A DNA stretch of 34,844 bases, from contig PMSX01000151.1 of NCBI GenBank assembly GCA_003167495.1, positions 1-34,844 of the forward strand. The letters run 5' to 3'. Origin of the DNA: Bryobacterales bacterium (GTDB lineage Bacteria; Acidobacteriota; Terriglobia; Bryobacterales; Bryobacteraceae). Positions 1 to 6,949 of this stretch are shown piece by piece; positions within the stretch are counted from its first letter, which is position 1, and every line of letters starts with the position of its first letter. Under the pieces are notes generated by a model. That model ran no database searches, was not told the DNA's origin, and saw only the letters and a program-made list of their open reading frames with translations. A program made the translations under genes and the position numbers.

Positions 1-1778
1 GAACATTCATCATCGGCGCAGGCAAACGCCGCTTCCTCGCTCTCTCCCACATGGCCGAGAAAGGCGATGTCAAACGCTCTTACGCCGTGCCTTGCCGCAT
101 CGCCCCCGACGACGCCGATCTCACCGAAATCTCACTGGCTGAAAATATTTGTCGCTTGGAAATGTCACCCCAACAAGAAGTAATCGCCTGGCGTCGAATG
201 GTGGATGAGGGCAAATGCATCGGTGACATTGCCGTGCGCTTCGGTGTCAGCGAAACCATCGTCCATCGCCGCCTGGCTCTTGCCCGTCTCAGCCCCGCTC
301 TCTGGACCGCTTACGAAGCCGATCAGATGACGCTCGAAGTTCTCCAGGCCTTCACCCTCACCGCCGATCATGCCACGCAGGAACGCGTCTGGAACGAGTT
401 GCCCGAATGGGACCGCGAGAATGCCGGCGTCATCCGCCGCATCCTCCTCAAAGAAGAAATCCCCGCCACCGATAAACGCGTCCGCTTCGTCGGCCTCGAT
501 ACCTACGAAGCAGCCGGAGGCCTCGTCACCCGCGATCTCTTCTCCGAAGGCGAAGAGGGCGCTTCCATTGCCGATCCAGAATTGCTCACCCGCTTGGTGA
601 ATGAAAAGTTGCAAACGCTGGCCACCGAAACCAGCGCCGAAGGGTGGAAGTGGGTCAACGTCCAGCCGCAGACCGATCACCAAGCCCTTGGTAAGTTTCG
701 CCGTGTCCAACCCACGCCCGTTCCCCTGGCGAAGAAAGACGCCGCCAAACTCGAAAAGCTCGAAGCCAAGCAAAGCAAGCTCCAACAGCAACTGGAGACG
801 GAGCCGGAATCGGACGAGAAAGCCAACGCCCTCTATGACCAGATCGAAGCCGTCGAAAAAGACATCGACGCCATTCACGCCAAACAAACCGCCACCTATG
901 ACGCCGACACCATAGCCCAGTGCGGCGCCGTCGTCACCATCGGCCACAACGGTGAACCGCAACTCATTTACGGCTTGCTGACTAAAGAAGACGCCGCCCA
1001 ACTGACCAACGGCCCGGACGAAGGGGAAACCGAGGCGGTGTCCGACGAACCAACCGCCGACCCGCCGCCATCTCCCTATTCCGCTGTTTTAGTCGAAACC
1101 TTGACCACCATCAAAACCGCCGCCATCGCCGCCGAACTCAGCCAGCAGCCCAAGGTCGCCCTGGCCGGAGTCGTCCATGCCCTCGTTCTCAGCCAATTCG
1201 GCCTCGACCTCCACCTGTACCGCTCCCAAAGCAGCATTCAAATCAACAGCACCCAACCCCATCTGACGGAAGCCGCCGCCTCGCCAGCCGTCCAGGCGCT
1301 CAGTAAACAGAAAACCGCTTGGCTCACGCGCTTGCCGAAAACGCCCAACGCGCTTTGGCAGTGGATTTTAGTTCAGGCTCCGGATACGCTTCTCGATCTC
1401 TTAGCCTTTTGCGCCGCCCTCAGCCTCAACGGCATCAAGACCAAGAGCGATGCCGTCCCCACTCGACTTCACCACGCCGACGCGGTCGCCACTGCCCTCA
1501 ACATGGATATGCGCAAGTGGTTTACGCCCACCGCCGACAACTTCTTTAGCAAAGTCTCCAAACCCCACATCCTCGAAGCGATGACCGAAGCCGGGAAGGC
1601 CCCCAACTCCAATGCCCCCGCCAAGCTGAAGAAAGGCCCTCTCGCCGAACTCGCCGAGAAAGCACTCGCCGGAACCGGATGGCTACCCGAGCCGATCCGC
1701 ATCGCACCCGCGCCACCGGAAGACAACAGCTTCGCCCGCTCCGACGACGAAGAGGAGGTGAACGACACAGAACAGTAG
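1..1778 (+). CDS. parB: ParB/RepB/Spo0J-type partition protein, 5' end outside the window
   Basis: The reading frame is open to the left edge (first whole codon at base 3), and the residues before the first ATG (base 51) continue a ParB N-terminal nuclease-like domain: an IIGAGKRR stretch corresponds to the family's G-x-RR box. The internal ATG is therefore not the start. Next comes the family signature ENICRLEMSPQQEVIAWRRM, then a helix-turn-helix (CIGDIAVRFGVSETIVHRRL) and the LSPALWTAYEADQMTLEVLQAF region typical of plasmid ParB proteins. A Lys/Glu-rich coiled coil (about residues 220-275 of the visible part) and a long Ala/Pro-rich C-terminal region follow. ParB normally binds parS and works with a ParA ATPase in plasmid segregation; related proteins act as transcription repressors or CTPases. 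No ParA partner is visible beside it, so it may lie to the left of the window. The tail makes it longer than standard ParB. The family call is firm; its exact role on this element is inferred. Confidence 0.9.
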   Translation, partial: TFIIGAGKRRFLALSHMAEKGDVKRSYAVPCRIAPDDADLTEISLAENICRLEMSPQQEVIAWRRMVDEGKCIGDIAVRFGVSETIVHRRLALARLSPALWTAYEADQMTLEVLQAFTLTADHATQERVWNELPEWDRENAGVIRRILLKEEIPATDKRVRFVGLDTYEAAGGLVTRDLFSEGEEGASIADPELLTRLVNEKLQTLATETSAEGWKWVNVQPQTDHQALGKFRRVQPTPVPLAKKDAAKLEKLEAKQSKLQQQLETEPESDEKANALYDQIEAVEKDIDAIHAKQTATYDADTIAQCGAVVTIGHNGEPQLIYGLLTKEDAAQLTNGPDEGETEAVSDEPTADPPPSPYSAVLVETLTTIKTAAIAAELSQQPKVALAGVVHALVLSQFGLDLHLYRSQSSIQINSTQPHLTEAAASPAVQALSKQKTAWLTRLPKTPNALWQWILVQAPDTLLDLLAFCAALSLNGIKTKSDAVPTRLHHADAVATALNMDMRKWFTPTADNFFSKVSKPHILEAMTEAGKAPNSNAPAKLKKGPLAELAEKALAGTGWLPEPIRIAPAPPEDNSFARSDDEEEVNDTEQ

Positions 1779-1798
1779 TCCCTGGATTGGAATCCCCG

Positions 1799-1833
1799 TT
1801 CCGTGGGAGTGGGCGAGCCTCGCTCCCACGGAA
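1799..1833. repeat. Perfect 11-bp inverted repeat after parB
   Basis: TTCCGTGGGAG (1799-1809) is exactly complementary to CTCCCACGGAA (1823-1833), with 13 bases between. It starts 21 bases after the parB stop. No T-run follows on the plus strand, so it is not a classical intrinsic terminator. It could be a REP-like palindrome, an mRNA 3' stabiliser or a weak terminator. Confidence 0.6.
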
Positions 1834-1874
1834 TTGTCGAGAAAGAGGCCTTCCCCGTCCGACTATTCTTGAGA

Positions 1875-2066
1875 ATGCCGTTGCCCTATGAACAGATGGA
1901 GCAGTTACAACCTTGCCGCCGATGCGACGGCCGGCAGTATTGGTTTGATGGCCGGTATTGGTGTTGCGCGCGCTGCCTACCAACGCCATTGGAACACGTC
2001 ACCCGATTTGAAGTGAACCAACCGGGACACTGGGACAGTAGCCGCGATTTCGCCTGGCAAACCTAA
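1875..2066 (+). CDS. Small zinc-ribbon protein, unknown function
   Basis: The 63-residue reading frame has two CxxC pairs, CRRC and CARC, separated by an aromatic-rich stretch (QYWFDGRYWC). This is the layout of a one-zinc ribbon, seen in many plasmid and phage microproteins that touch nucleic acid. The frame is open further upstream to 1803, but that part runs through the hairpin at 1799-1833, so I place the start at the ATG at 1875. Another in-frame ATG at 1896 is possible, and neither has a strong Shine-Dalgarno. It sits between parB and the Cas4-like genes on the same strand. Function unknown; the zinc ribbon is inferred only from cysteine spacing. Confidence 0.6.
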   Translation: MPLPYEQMEQLQPCRRCDGRQYWFDGRYWCCARCLPTPLEHVTRFEVNQPGHWDSSRDFAWQT

Positions 2067-2104
2067 ACCCCACGCCAAAACGCCCGCAGCATACCCTGAA
2101 GGCA

Positions 2105-2371
2105 ATGCCGTTCAGTGACGAAGACATGATTGCCGCCAGCGAATTACGCGAGTATATCTATTGTGAAAAAGCTTGGTTTCTGACCCGGCAAGGCTTTTCC
2201 GTTTCGCGCGAAGCGCAAGCGCAACGGGACGCCGGCGTTGTCTATCACGAGCAACGCGCCGCGGACACCGTGAGGGGCACTCACTCGCGCACTGTGGTCT
2301 GGATTCTTCTCCTTATCGCCGCAGCCATTCTCTTGCTCGCGATCTATGCTCTTCATAGCGGAGGAAGCTAA
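2105..2371 (+). CDS. N-terminal half of a membrane-anchored Cas4-like nuclease
   Basis: The 88-residue protein begins like Cas4/DUF83 nucleases: a SELREYIYCEKAWF motif gives the first iron-sulfur cysteine (Cys20), and GVVYHEQ matches the RecB-family histidine motif. A hydrophobic helix (about residues 63-83) then runs almost to the end. The frame stops at a single TAA (2369-2371), and the remaining Cas4 motifs continue in the same frame in the next gene. Cas4 proteins are PD-(D/E)XK exonucleases with a 4Fe-4S cluster. Half of the expected domain is missing here, so this polypeptide should work only together with its neighbour. The TAA could be a real split, a read-through site or a disabling mutation. 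A good ribosome site before the next start favours a working split. Confidence 0.75.
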   Translation: MPFSDEDMIAASELREYIYCEKAWFLTRQGFSVSREAQAQRDAGVVYHEQRAADTVRGTHSRTVVWILLLIAAAILLLAIYALHSGGS

Positions 2372-2881
2372 GTGTTCCTCCTCGTCACCGCCGCCGCGCT
2401 CTTGCTCGCGGCCCTCGCGCTCTTTCTCAAACGGCGCTATCACCGGCAAAGAGCCGCCCTTCCCACCGGCACGCTGGTCTCCTCCGACAATCTCGAGCAG
2501 CCGTGTCCCGTTCTCTTCTCGACACGCTACGGACTCAAAGGCAAACCCGACGCCATCCTGCGCACGCCCAACGGCCTCGCCCCCATCGAGCGCAAACACT
2601 CCCGCGCCCCGCACCGGCCTCATGATTCGGACGTCATCCAAGCCGCCGCCTATTGCCTTTTGATCGAAGACAACTATGGCGAAGCCCCGCTTTTCATGCG
2701 CATCGATTACAGCGGCACCTGGTTCGATGTGCCCTTCACCGAGAAACACCGCCAATGGGTTTTCGAAGTCAGCGAACGCCTGAGAGCCGCCAGAACCAAG
2801 GACACCTGCAGCCGTTCGCACAATATGCCCGCGAAATGCCGCTCCTGTGCGCAGCGCCCCAATTGCAATCAAGCCCTCTAA
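2372..2881 (+). CDS. C-terminal half of a membrane-anchored Cas4-like nuclease
   Basis: It starts at a GTG that touches the TAA of the previous gene, with GGAGGA six bases upstream, which is well placed for re-initiation. The 169-residue product opens with a hydrophobic helix (about residues 2-19), so the two halves form a transmembrane hairpin inserted in one Cas4 fold. Nuclease motifs follow: Asp60 in GLKGKPDAIL, Glu73-x-Lys75 in PIERK and Gln90 in DVIQAAAYCLL. The cysteine cluster Cys156-x2-Cys159-x5-Cys165 matches the three C-terminal iron-sulfur ligands of Cas4, and Cys146 is an extra cysteine. All catalytic residues are present. No CRISPR array or cas1/cas2 is nearby, so a DNA-processing or defence role at the membrane is more likely than spacer acquisition. 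The substrate is unknown. Confidence 0.8.
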   Translation: MFLLVTAAALLLAALALFLKRRYHRQRAALPTGTLVSSDNLEQPCPVLFSTRYGLKGKPDAILRTPNGLAPIERKHSRAPHRPHDSDVIQAAAYCLLIEDNYGEAPLFMRIDYSGTWFDVPFTEKHRQWVFEVSERLRAARTKDTCSRSHNMPAKCRSCAQRPNCNQAL

Positions 2882-2901
2882 CGCAATAGCGGCCCGCCTT
2901 T

Positions 2902-3570
2902 TTATTCGTCCTCTGGCTCCGCCAGCAGGTAGCAAACATCCGCTTCGCCGTTCTCGTAGCACTCTCCACAAATCAACAGGCTATCGGGCTTACCCCACGC
3001 GTTTTGGCCGCACTCCGGGCAAGTGAATTTCGTTTTGCTCGCTCTTTTGGTCTTTCGCGCCGTGCCATCGCCCTCGGTGCGCGATTGCCACCGCAACTCA
3101 AAACCCGTCCCTTCCAGTTTGTGGTACGCCTGGGCGAATCGTCCACCAGGCACAATGTAATGCGACACCGTTTGCCCTGTCTCCTGGCCGCCGGGCTGCC
3201 CCGTCGTCGAAGGCTGCAAGCCAATCTCCCGCATCTTCGCCGCCCACTCCCGATCGTGGTAACAGCGCCGCGGCGGCCGGCCGTGCGTCTGCTGCCACAC
3301 ATGCGCCATCTCATGCGCCAGCGTCGATAGAATCTCTTGGTCCGTGCGCCCGAAGTGATCCGGATTCATCGCCAGCTCGTGCGCTTCACCGCCGTCCCGC
3401 CGCCCGACAAAACGCTCCGGCGAAAAATACCCGTATACTCTCGCGTGACGCTGCAAGGTCACCAGGACATGCGGCAACGAGCCACCAAATAACTCGCGAT
3501 TCAAGAAATCATACGCCCCTTGAAACGCTTTGTACTCTGCCGGTGTAATCGCTTCTTTCGCCGCCTTCAT
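2902..3570 (-). CDS. SprT-like zinc metalloprotease with zinc ribbon
   Basis: The 222-residue protein (from ATG 3570) has an N-terminal SprT-like domain: the segment AEYKAFQGAYDFLNRELFGG, then the metal-binding HEMAH motif (residues 86-90) with a third histidine at 105 in CYHDREWA. A C-terminal zinc ribbon (FTCPECG ... ICGEC, from about residue 178) ends the protein. In eukaryotes the related Spartan protease removes proteins crosslinked to DNA; bacterial SprT proteins are poorly characterised. The frame extends to 3639, but that would place a perfect palindrome (3587-3608) inside the gene, and 3570 has a GGAAAG sequence just upstream, so I prefer 3570. It converges with the Cas4-like gene, 20 bases away. 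The family call is strong. A DNA-protein-crosslink role is inference. Confidence 0.88.
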   Translation of the reverse strand: MKAAKEAITPAEYKAFQGAYDFLNRELFGGSLPHVLVTLQRHARVYGYFSPERFVGRRDGGEAHELAMNPDHFGRTDQEILSTLAHEMAHVWQQTHGRPPRRCYHDREWAAKMREIGLQPSTTGQPGGQETGQTVSHYIVPGGRFAQAYHKLEGTGFELRWQSRTEGDGTARKTKRASKTKFTCPECGQNAWGKPDSLLICGECYENGEADVCYLLAEPEDE

Positions 3571-3586
3571 TTCTTTCCGATCTTCT

Positions 3587-3608
3587 GTTTGTATCGTACG
3601 ATACAAAC
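3587..3608. promoter_or_regulatory. Perfect 22-bp palindrome, candidate operator
   Basis: GTTTGTATCGT is followed directly by its exact reverse complement ACGATACAAAC. It lies 17-38 bases upstream of the preferred SprT start and before the first stem-loop leader on the other strand. Perfect symmetry without a spacer suits a dimeric repressor or a ParB-like centromere site rather than an RNA hairpin. No second full copy was noticed in the window. Confidence 0.6.
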
Positions 3609-3664
3609 GAACGAATGGCAAGATCGCTTCCGCTCCCACAATCGACCTAACTAAATCATTCCCC

Positions 3665-3822
3665 GGTGGCGCTGCGCGCTGTCTTCACCAAGCTGCCTGT
3701 TTTGTCCTTCCTTGGGTTTGCCCAGGGTAGCTCCGGGCCTCAAGGCTGAAATGCACTTCGCTGTGCTCCGGCCTTGACCCCCTTCGCTCCGGACCGGGCG
3801 TCCCAAAAAGGACAGAAAAGAG
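3665..3822 (+). ncRNA. Stem-loop leader element, copy 1
   Basis: This element is closely similar to 4313-4468 and more distantly to 6243-6440. It opens with a GGTGGCGCTGCGCGC...TGTCTTCACC box and ends at a ribosome site just before the ATG at 3834. Nested pairings: TGTCCTT (3703-3709) with AAGGACA (3808-3814), TCCGG (3732-3736) with CCGGA (3789-3793), and TCAAGGC (3740-3746) with GCCTTGA (3771-3777). It may act as an RNA leader or as a single-stranded DNA promoter. The structure is seen directly; the function is inferred. Confidence 0.6.
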
Positions 3823-3833
3823 GATTCGCTCAA

Positions 3834-4424
3834 ATGCAAACCAACACAACCCCGAAACCGACACGCACCAACAAAGTGCAACGCGCCGAAAGAGATCTGT
3901 ATGCGATCGCACCGTCTGAAGTCGAGACATGGAGCCTCCGCGAACTCTTTCCTGGGTATTCGCGCTGCCTCTCTTGCGATGAAGGGTTCCCGCCGGCGAA
4001 TCCGGCATTCAACAGCTACATCAGTTATGCGGACGGTTCACACAACGAAGGGATCTGCCGGCAATGTTCGCAGTCCAAGGCGCTTGGCCATCGACCTCAA
4101 GACGATCTTGCCCATTCTCCGTTTGTGGCGCCGCGCAGCTGGCTCACACTCTCCGATGCGGTGCAGCTCTTGCTGCAAACACCCATCGAGGCATTCTCAG
4201 TTGGGCACCGCCAGAACCGGCAACCCCGGCAAGACCTAAGCTCAACCAGGCCCGGCAACTTCTCCAAACAAACTGTTTCCCAACGCGGCAGGAATAGTGA
4301 GGACCAATTTCACCGTGGCGCTACGCGCCGTCTTCACCAGGCTTTCTGTCTTGTCCTTTTGGATTTGCCCATGATAGCTCCGGGCCTCAAGGCTCAAATG
4401 CACTCCGCTGTGCTCCGGCCTTGA
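3834..4424 (+). CDS. Hypothetical protein with CxxC pairs, uncertain 3' end
   Basis: The frame starts at the ATG 3834, preceded by an AGAGGA ribosome site that closes stem-loop leader 1. The N-terminal part carries WSLRELFPGYSRCLSCDEGF and later ICRQC, two CxxC pairs suggesting a zinc ribbon. The last 35-40 residues are translated straight through stem-loop leader 2 (4313 onward), so the natural end may have been lost by a frameshift or stop-codon change. Alternatively the coding part really ends early and the rest is incidental. I do not recognise the family. The placement behind a leader element matches 4475 and 6447. Confidence 0.45.
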   Translation: MQTNTTPKPTRTNKVQRAERDLYAIAPSEVETWSLRELFPGYSRCLSCDEGFPPANPAFNSYISYADGSHNEGICRQCSQSKALGHRPQDDLAHSPFVAPRSWLTLSDAVQLLLQTPIEAFSVGHRQNRQPRQDLSSTRPGNFSKQTVSQRGRNSEDQFHRGATRRLHQAFCLVLLDLPMIAPGLKAQMHSAVLRP

Positions 4425-4468
4425 CCCCCTCCGCTCCAGACCCGGCGTCCCCAAAGGACAGAAAGAGG
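4313..4468 (+). ncRNA. Stem-loop leader element, copy 2
   Basis: This is a near copy of 3665-3822, lying before the ATG at 4475. Pairings: CTTTCTGTC (4342-4350) with GACAGAAAG (4457-4465), CCGGG (4380-4384) with CCCGG (4441-4445), and TCAAGGC (4387-4393) with GCCTTGA (4418-4424). The middle and basal stems differ in sequence from the other copies yet still pair. It overlaps the 3' end of the preceding open frame. Confidence 0.6.
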
Positions 4469-4474
4469 ATGGAA

Positions 4475-4714
4475 ATGACACCCAAAGACACAGCACGAAT
4501 CAAAGCGCTCATCGCGAAACACGCTGAAGTAATCCAGACTACGAACCGCAAGCTAGCGTGTGATTTCGACGTACCGGCAAACCGCACCATCAACAATGCC
4601 TGCTCCCTCATGGGCATCTCACGCACGGATTGGGAAAAGATTGTGTGCGTCCAGAACGGCCGGGAATTCAAGCCGATACCCAAACACATTTTAGAGCGGT
4701 GGGATGCGGAGTAA
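4475..4714 (+). CDS. Small hypothetical protein behind leader 2
   Basis: A 79-residue frame starting at ATG 4475, six bases after a GAGG ribosome site; an in-frame ATG at 4469 overlaps that site and is less likely. The product is charged and helical at its start (DTARIKALIAKHAEVIQTTN), with a TRTDWEKI-like central part (ISRTDWEKI) and a C-terminus ending HILERWDAE. No transmembrane segment and no CxxC pair. It is not a family I recognise. It could be a small DNA-interacting or anti-defence protein by its position, but nothing in the residues proves that. Confidence 0.5.
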   Translation: MTPKDTARIKALIAKHAEVIQTTNRKLACDFDVPANRTINNACSLMGISRTDWEKIVCVQNGREFKPIPKHILERWDAE

Positions 4715-4788
4715 CCGGCAGAGAACCGGGAGGCGGATAGCCTCCCAACGCCAACCCGCGAAACTCACAATTGCCAGTGGTGGTGAAG

Positions 4789-5064
4789 ATGCACCGCATC
4801 AATGCCGCCACAGTTAGTGTGAAAGAACCGGACGTTACCTTGGTGCATAATGCAATTGTGCCGAAGCCGATTTCACGAAAGCGCCGGGATGAGATCAGGG
4901 CCGAAGTGTTCGCAAACTCCGAGCGCAAAGAAGAACCGTACATCGATGACAGAGTGATGAAGCGGCTGAAGTGCGAACACGAAGAGCTTGTTTCGGCATC
5001 GCTCAATCCAGAGCGCGCGGTTTGCTCCCAGTGCAGACAGAAGAGTTTGCTTTCGAGAGCGTAG
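4789..5064 (+). CDS. Small hypothetical protein with possible zinc site
   Basis: A 91-residue frame from ATG 4789; the frame is open to a TTG at 4771 and no start has a strong ribosome site. A basic stretch (PISRKRRDEIRAEVF) is followed by LKCEHEEL and AVCSQCRQ, so Cys/His pairs near the C-terminus could hold one zinc. It ends at TAG 5062-5064, one base before the GTG of the next small gene, suggesting coupled translation. Family unknown. Confidence 0.45.
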   Translation: MHRINAATVSVKEPDVTLVHNAIVPKPISRKRRDEIRAEVFANSERKEEPYIDDRVMKRLKCEHEELVSASLNPERAVCSQCRQKSLLSRA

Positions 5065-5065
5065 C

Positions 5066-5257
5066 GTGGAGCGTTTCGACTTCCCCGAAGACGATCAGCC
5101 ATCAGTACTTACGGGCGATTTATGCGCGCACTTCAGCGGCTGTGCTGAATGTCCGGGCTTCACAACAGCCGGCGAGCTGCAGCTTCCAGACAAAGACCCA
5201 AATGAGGCTGTGTTTTGCACGCATTGGTGTCATCGCGCCAGTGACGTGATTAGCTAA
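5066..5257 (+). CDS. Small cysteine-rich hypothetical protein
   Basis: A 63-residue frame starting at GTG 5066, one base after the stop of the previous gene. It is acidic at the start (ERFDFPEDDQPSVLTGDLC) and cysteine-rich (CAHFSGCAEC, later CTHWCH), suggesting metal binding. It overlaps the convergent ligase gene by four bases. The GTG start is chosen for the tight coupling; the frame itself is open further upstream to 4988. Unknown family, moderate confidence that it is expressed. Confidence 0.4.
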   Translation: MERFDFPEDDQPSVLTGDLCAHFSGCAECPGFTTAGELQLPDKDPNEAVFCTHWCHRASDVIS

Positions 5258-6222
5258 ACAGGCGAAGTCTCTCGCCGCACTTGATCGGCTTTCTTGTCTT
5301 CGCGCAATCCCACAAACTTCGAATGCCGCAAATGGTGATCCGGCGTCCACTCGACAAACTCGAACTGTCCGACGAGCTTGGGTTTCAACCAAACACAATC
5401 TTTCATCTTGGCCGCAGTGAGACCCTGGCCCCAGCGGCCGCCATGCTTCTCTGGCAAATTCGCGAAAGGGCACTTGTCACTCTCCAGGCCGCGGAACCTA
5501 TCCATTAAGCTTTGCCGAATGGCGGGCGTGAAGCCGTTGCGCGTGCGAGCCGCGTACAGCAGCGACCCTTCTTCGTGGTACCCGAACACAAGCGCGTCAA
5601 ATGTCGTCCCCCCAAGTGTGTAGCCGCCAATCACGAACTCCTGACCGCTGTTGATCCGCATCTTCAGCCACAAATCGCTCCGCTCGCCAGACTTGTAGAC
5701 ACTGTCTTTGCGTTTGGCGACCAGACCTTCGAGCTTCTGTTGCTTAACCGCCTCGATCAAATCGGGCAACTCACCATCCAGCGCCGGCGAGAGGCGGATC
5801 GGTTCGTCGAGTAAGGGAAGCACCTTCTCAATGAGCAATTGCCGGCGCGCCTCGAGCTCACCCGCTCGCATATCTCGCCCTTTCAGCATCAGGAGATCGA
5901 AAACATAGAAGAAGATGGGCTGGTCGGACTTACCCCAATTTTGCAGCCGGTTGAAGGAAGGTCGGCCACTCTCGTCCATTGCGACGATTTCGCCGTCTAC
6001 CACCGTTTCATCCGGCAGCGCTTCGAGCGTTTTGGCTATGGCCTTGTACTTGGCGGCGAAGTCATTGTCATTACGCGATCGCAGATACACTTTGCCGCGG
6101 CTCTTGAAGGCAATCGCTCGATAGCCATCCAACTTCAGCTCAAATTGCCACAGCGCGCCTGTAGGCAGCGCGCCCACCGCCGTGAGCAGCATGGGTGGAA
6201 AGAATTGGGCAGTGGAAGCCAA
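5254..6222 (-). CDS. ATP-dependent DNA ligase, LigD/LigC-type ligase domain
   Basis: The 322-residue protein is a complete stand-alone ATP-dependent ligase of the kind found as the ligase domain of bacterial LigD. The adenylation motif is FELKLDGYR with Lys30 as the AMP acceptor. Further nucleotidyltransferase motifs are VVDGEIVAMD (about 73-82), FYVFDLLMLKG and LEGLVAKRKDSVYKSG, then LWLKMR. The C-terminal third (GQEFVIGGYTLGG onward) is the OB-fold domain with a WLKPKLVGQFEFVEWT motif. No polymerase or nuclease domain and no Ku gene are present. It seals nicks in duplex DNA using ATP, possibly during end joining or after complementary-strand synthesis in a recipient. It is the only large gene here facing left among the small plus-strand genes. 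Confidence 0.92.
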   Translation of the reverse strand: MASTAQFFPPMLLTAVGALPTGALWQFELKLDGYRAIAFKSRGKVYLRSRNDNDFAAKYKAIAKTLEALPDETVVDGEIVAMDESGRPSFNRLQNWGKSDQPIFFYVFDLLMLKGRDMRAGELEARRQLLIEKVLPLLDEPIRLSPALDGELPDLIEAVKQQKLEGLVAKRKDSVYKSGERSDLWLKMRINSGQEFVIGGYTLGGTTFDALVFGYHEEGSLLYAARTRNGFTPAIRQSLMDRFRGLESDKCPFANLPEKHGGRWGQGLTAAKMKDCVWLKPKLVGQFEFVEWTPDHHLRHSKFVGLREDKKADQVRRETSPV

Positions 6223-6242
6223 TCACCAACATCATAGAGAAC

Positions 6243-6440
6243 GGTGGCTGCACGCGCCGACTGTCTTAACCGTTCGACGGTCTAAGAACCACTAAGAACC
6301 ACTCGCCCAAAAAGGAGGCTGTGCTTGTTGCTTCGTCCCATCCTAGCTGGCGGTCAAGGCTGAAATGCACTCCGCGTTCGCTCCGGCCTTGACTCTCGCC
6401 AGCTCCTCCGGTCCTGTGCAGCAAGCACACGACAAAGGAG
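6243..6440 (+). ncRNA. Stem-loop leader element, copy 3 (diverged)
   Basis: It shares the 5' box (GGTGGC...GCGC...TGTCTT-ACC) and the apical hairpin with copies 1 and 2, but its other stems are rewritten. GTCAAGGC (6353-6360) pairs with GCCTTGAC (6386-6393) across a 25-base loop. AGCTGGCG (6345-6352) pairs with CGCCAGCT (6397-6404). TGTGCTTGTTGC (6320-6331) pairs with GCAGCAAGCACA (6418-6429), with one G-U pair. A CTAAGAACCA direct repeat (about 6282-6301) is inserted. It ends at the AAAGGAG ribosome site of the gene at 6447. Confidence 0.6.
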
Positions 6441-6446
6441 ATCATC

Positions 6447-6827
6447 ATGCAATCCGATACGCAAAGCAAACAGACGCTCAGCGCCGCCGACCTCTGTCAA
6501 TTCACCGGCAGCGAACAATTCTTTCGCCATAGCCTCAACCGCAGCGTCCTCTACACCGAAGGCGCGCAATACCTCGCCGAACACGCCGGAGCCTACTGGC
6601 TTCTCGACGAAATCGCCTTTGCCCAACCCCATCACGCAGCCGTAGCCAACGAGCCGTTTCAAGTCTGGACGCTCAACGTCCGGCTCGACAAAACCGCCAC
6701 CCTCACCTGTGACGACGGCAACGACAACGTGGTCTTTACCAAACAGATCCCGTACACCGATTTCCCACTCGACACCGTGAAACTTTACTTCGCCAACGAT
6801 GTCATCCACCTGCCCAGCGAGTATTGA
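6447..6827 (+). CDS. DUF6876-like plasmid protein
   Basis: The 126-residue protein starts at ATG 6447 behind AAAGGAG and stem-loop leader 3. It carries FTGSEQFFRHSLNRSVLYTEG and AQYLAEHAGAYWLLDEIAF, which I recognise as the core of a small protein family (DUF6876) common on plasmids and integrative elements. The C-terminal half is a beta-rich VWTLNVRLDKTATLTCDDGN section. No catalytic motif or membrane segment is seen. Its biochemical role is unknown; its frequent place on mobile elements makes an accessory role in transfer or establishment plausible. A strong terminator follows directly. Confidence 0.7.
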   Translation: MQSDTQSKQTLSAADLCQFTGSEQFFRHSLNRSVLYTEGAQYLAEHAGAYWLLDEIAFAQPHHAAVANEPFQVWTLNVRLDKTATLTCDDGNDNVVFTKQIPYTDFPLDTVKLYFANDVIHLPSEY

Positions 6828-6836
6828 CACTGAAGA

Positions 6837-6870
6837 GGCCACGCTCTTAAACAGTGTGGCCTTTTCTTTT
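6837..6870 (+). terminator. Intrinsic terminator after the DUF6876-like gene
   Basis: GGCCAC (6837-6842) pairs with GTGGCC (6856-6861), and the plus strand then reads TTTTCTTTT (6862-6870). An AAGA before the stem can extend it against the first Ts. It lies just after the stop at 6827. Confidence 0.85.
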
Positions 6871-6949
6871 ATTCCCTCGTCCCATTAAGCACCCGTTTGA
6901 GATCAATCTGTGACCTCAAAAGCTTCACTATTTAGTGTTATAAACAGAG

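Noticed and set aside
165..1001. Long antisense open frame opposite parB
   Set aside because: It mirrors the high-GC codon bias of parB, and its protein is Gly/Phe-rich without any domain.
2105..2881. CRISPR-Cas locus suggested by the Cas4-like motifs
   Set aside because: No repeat-spacer array, cas1, cas2 or effector gene anywhere in the window.
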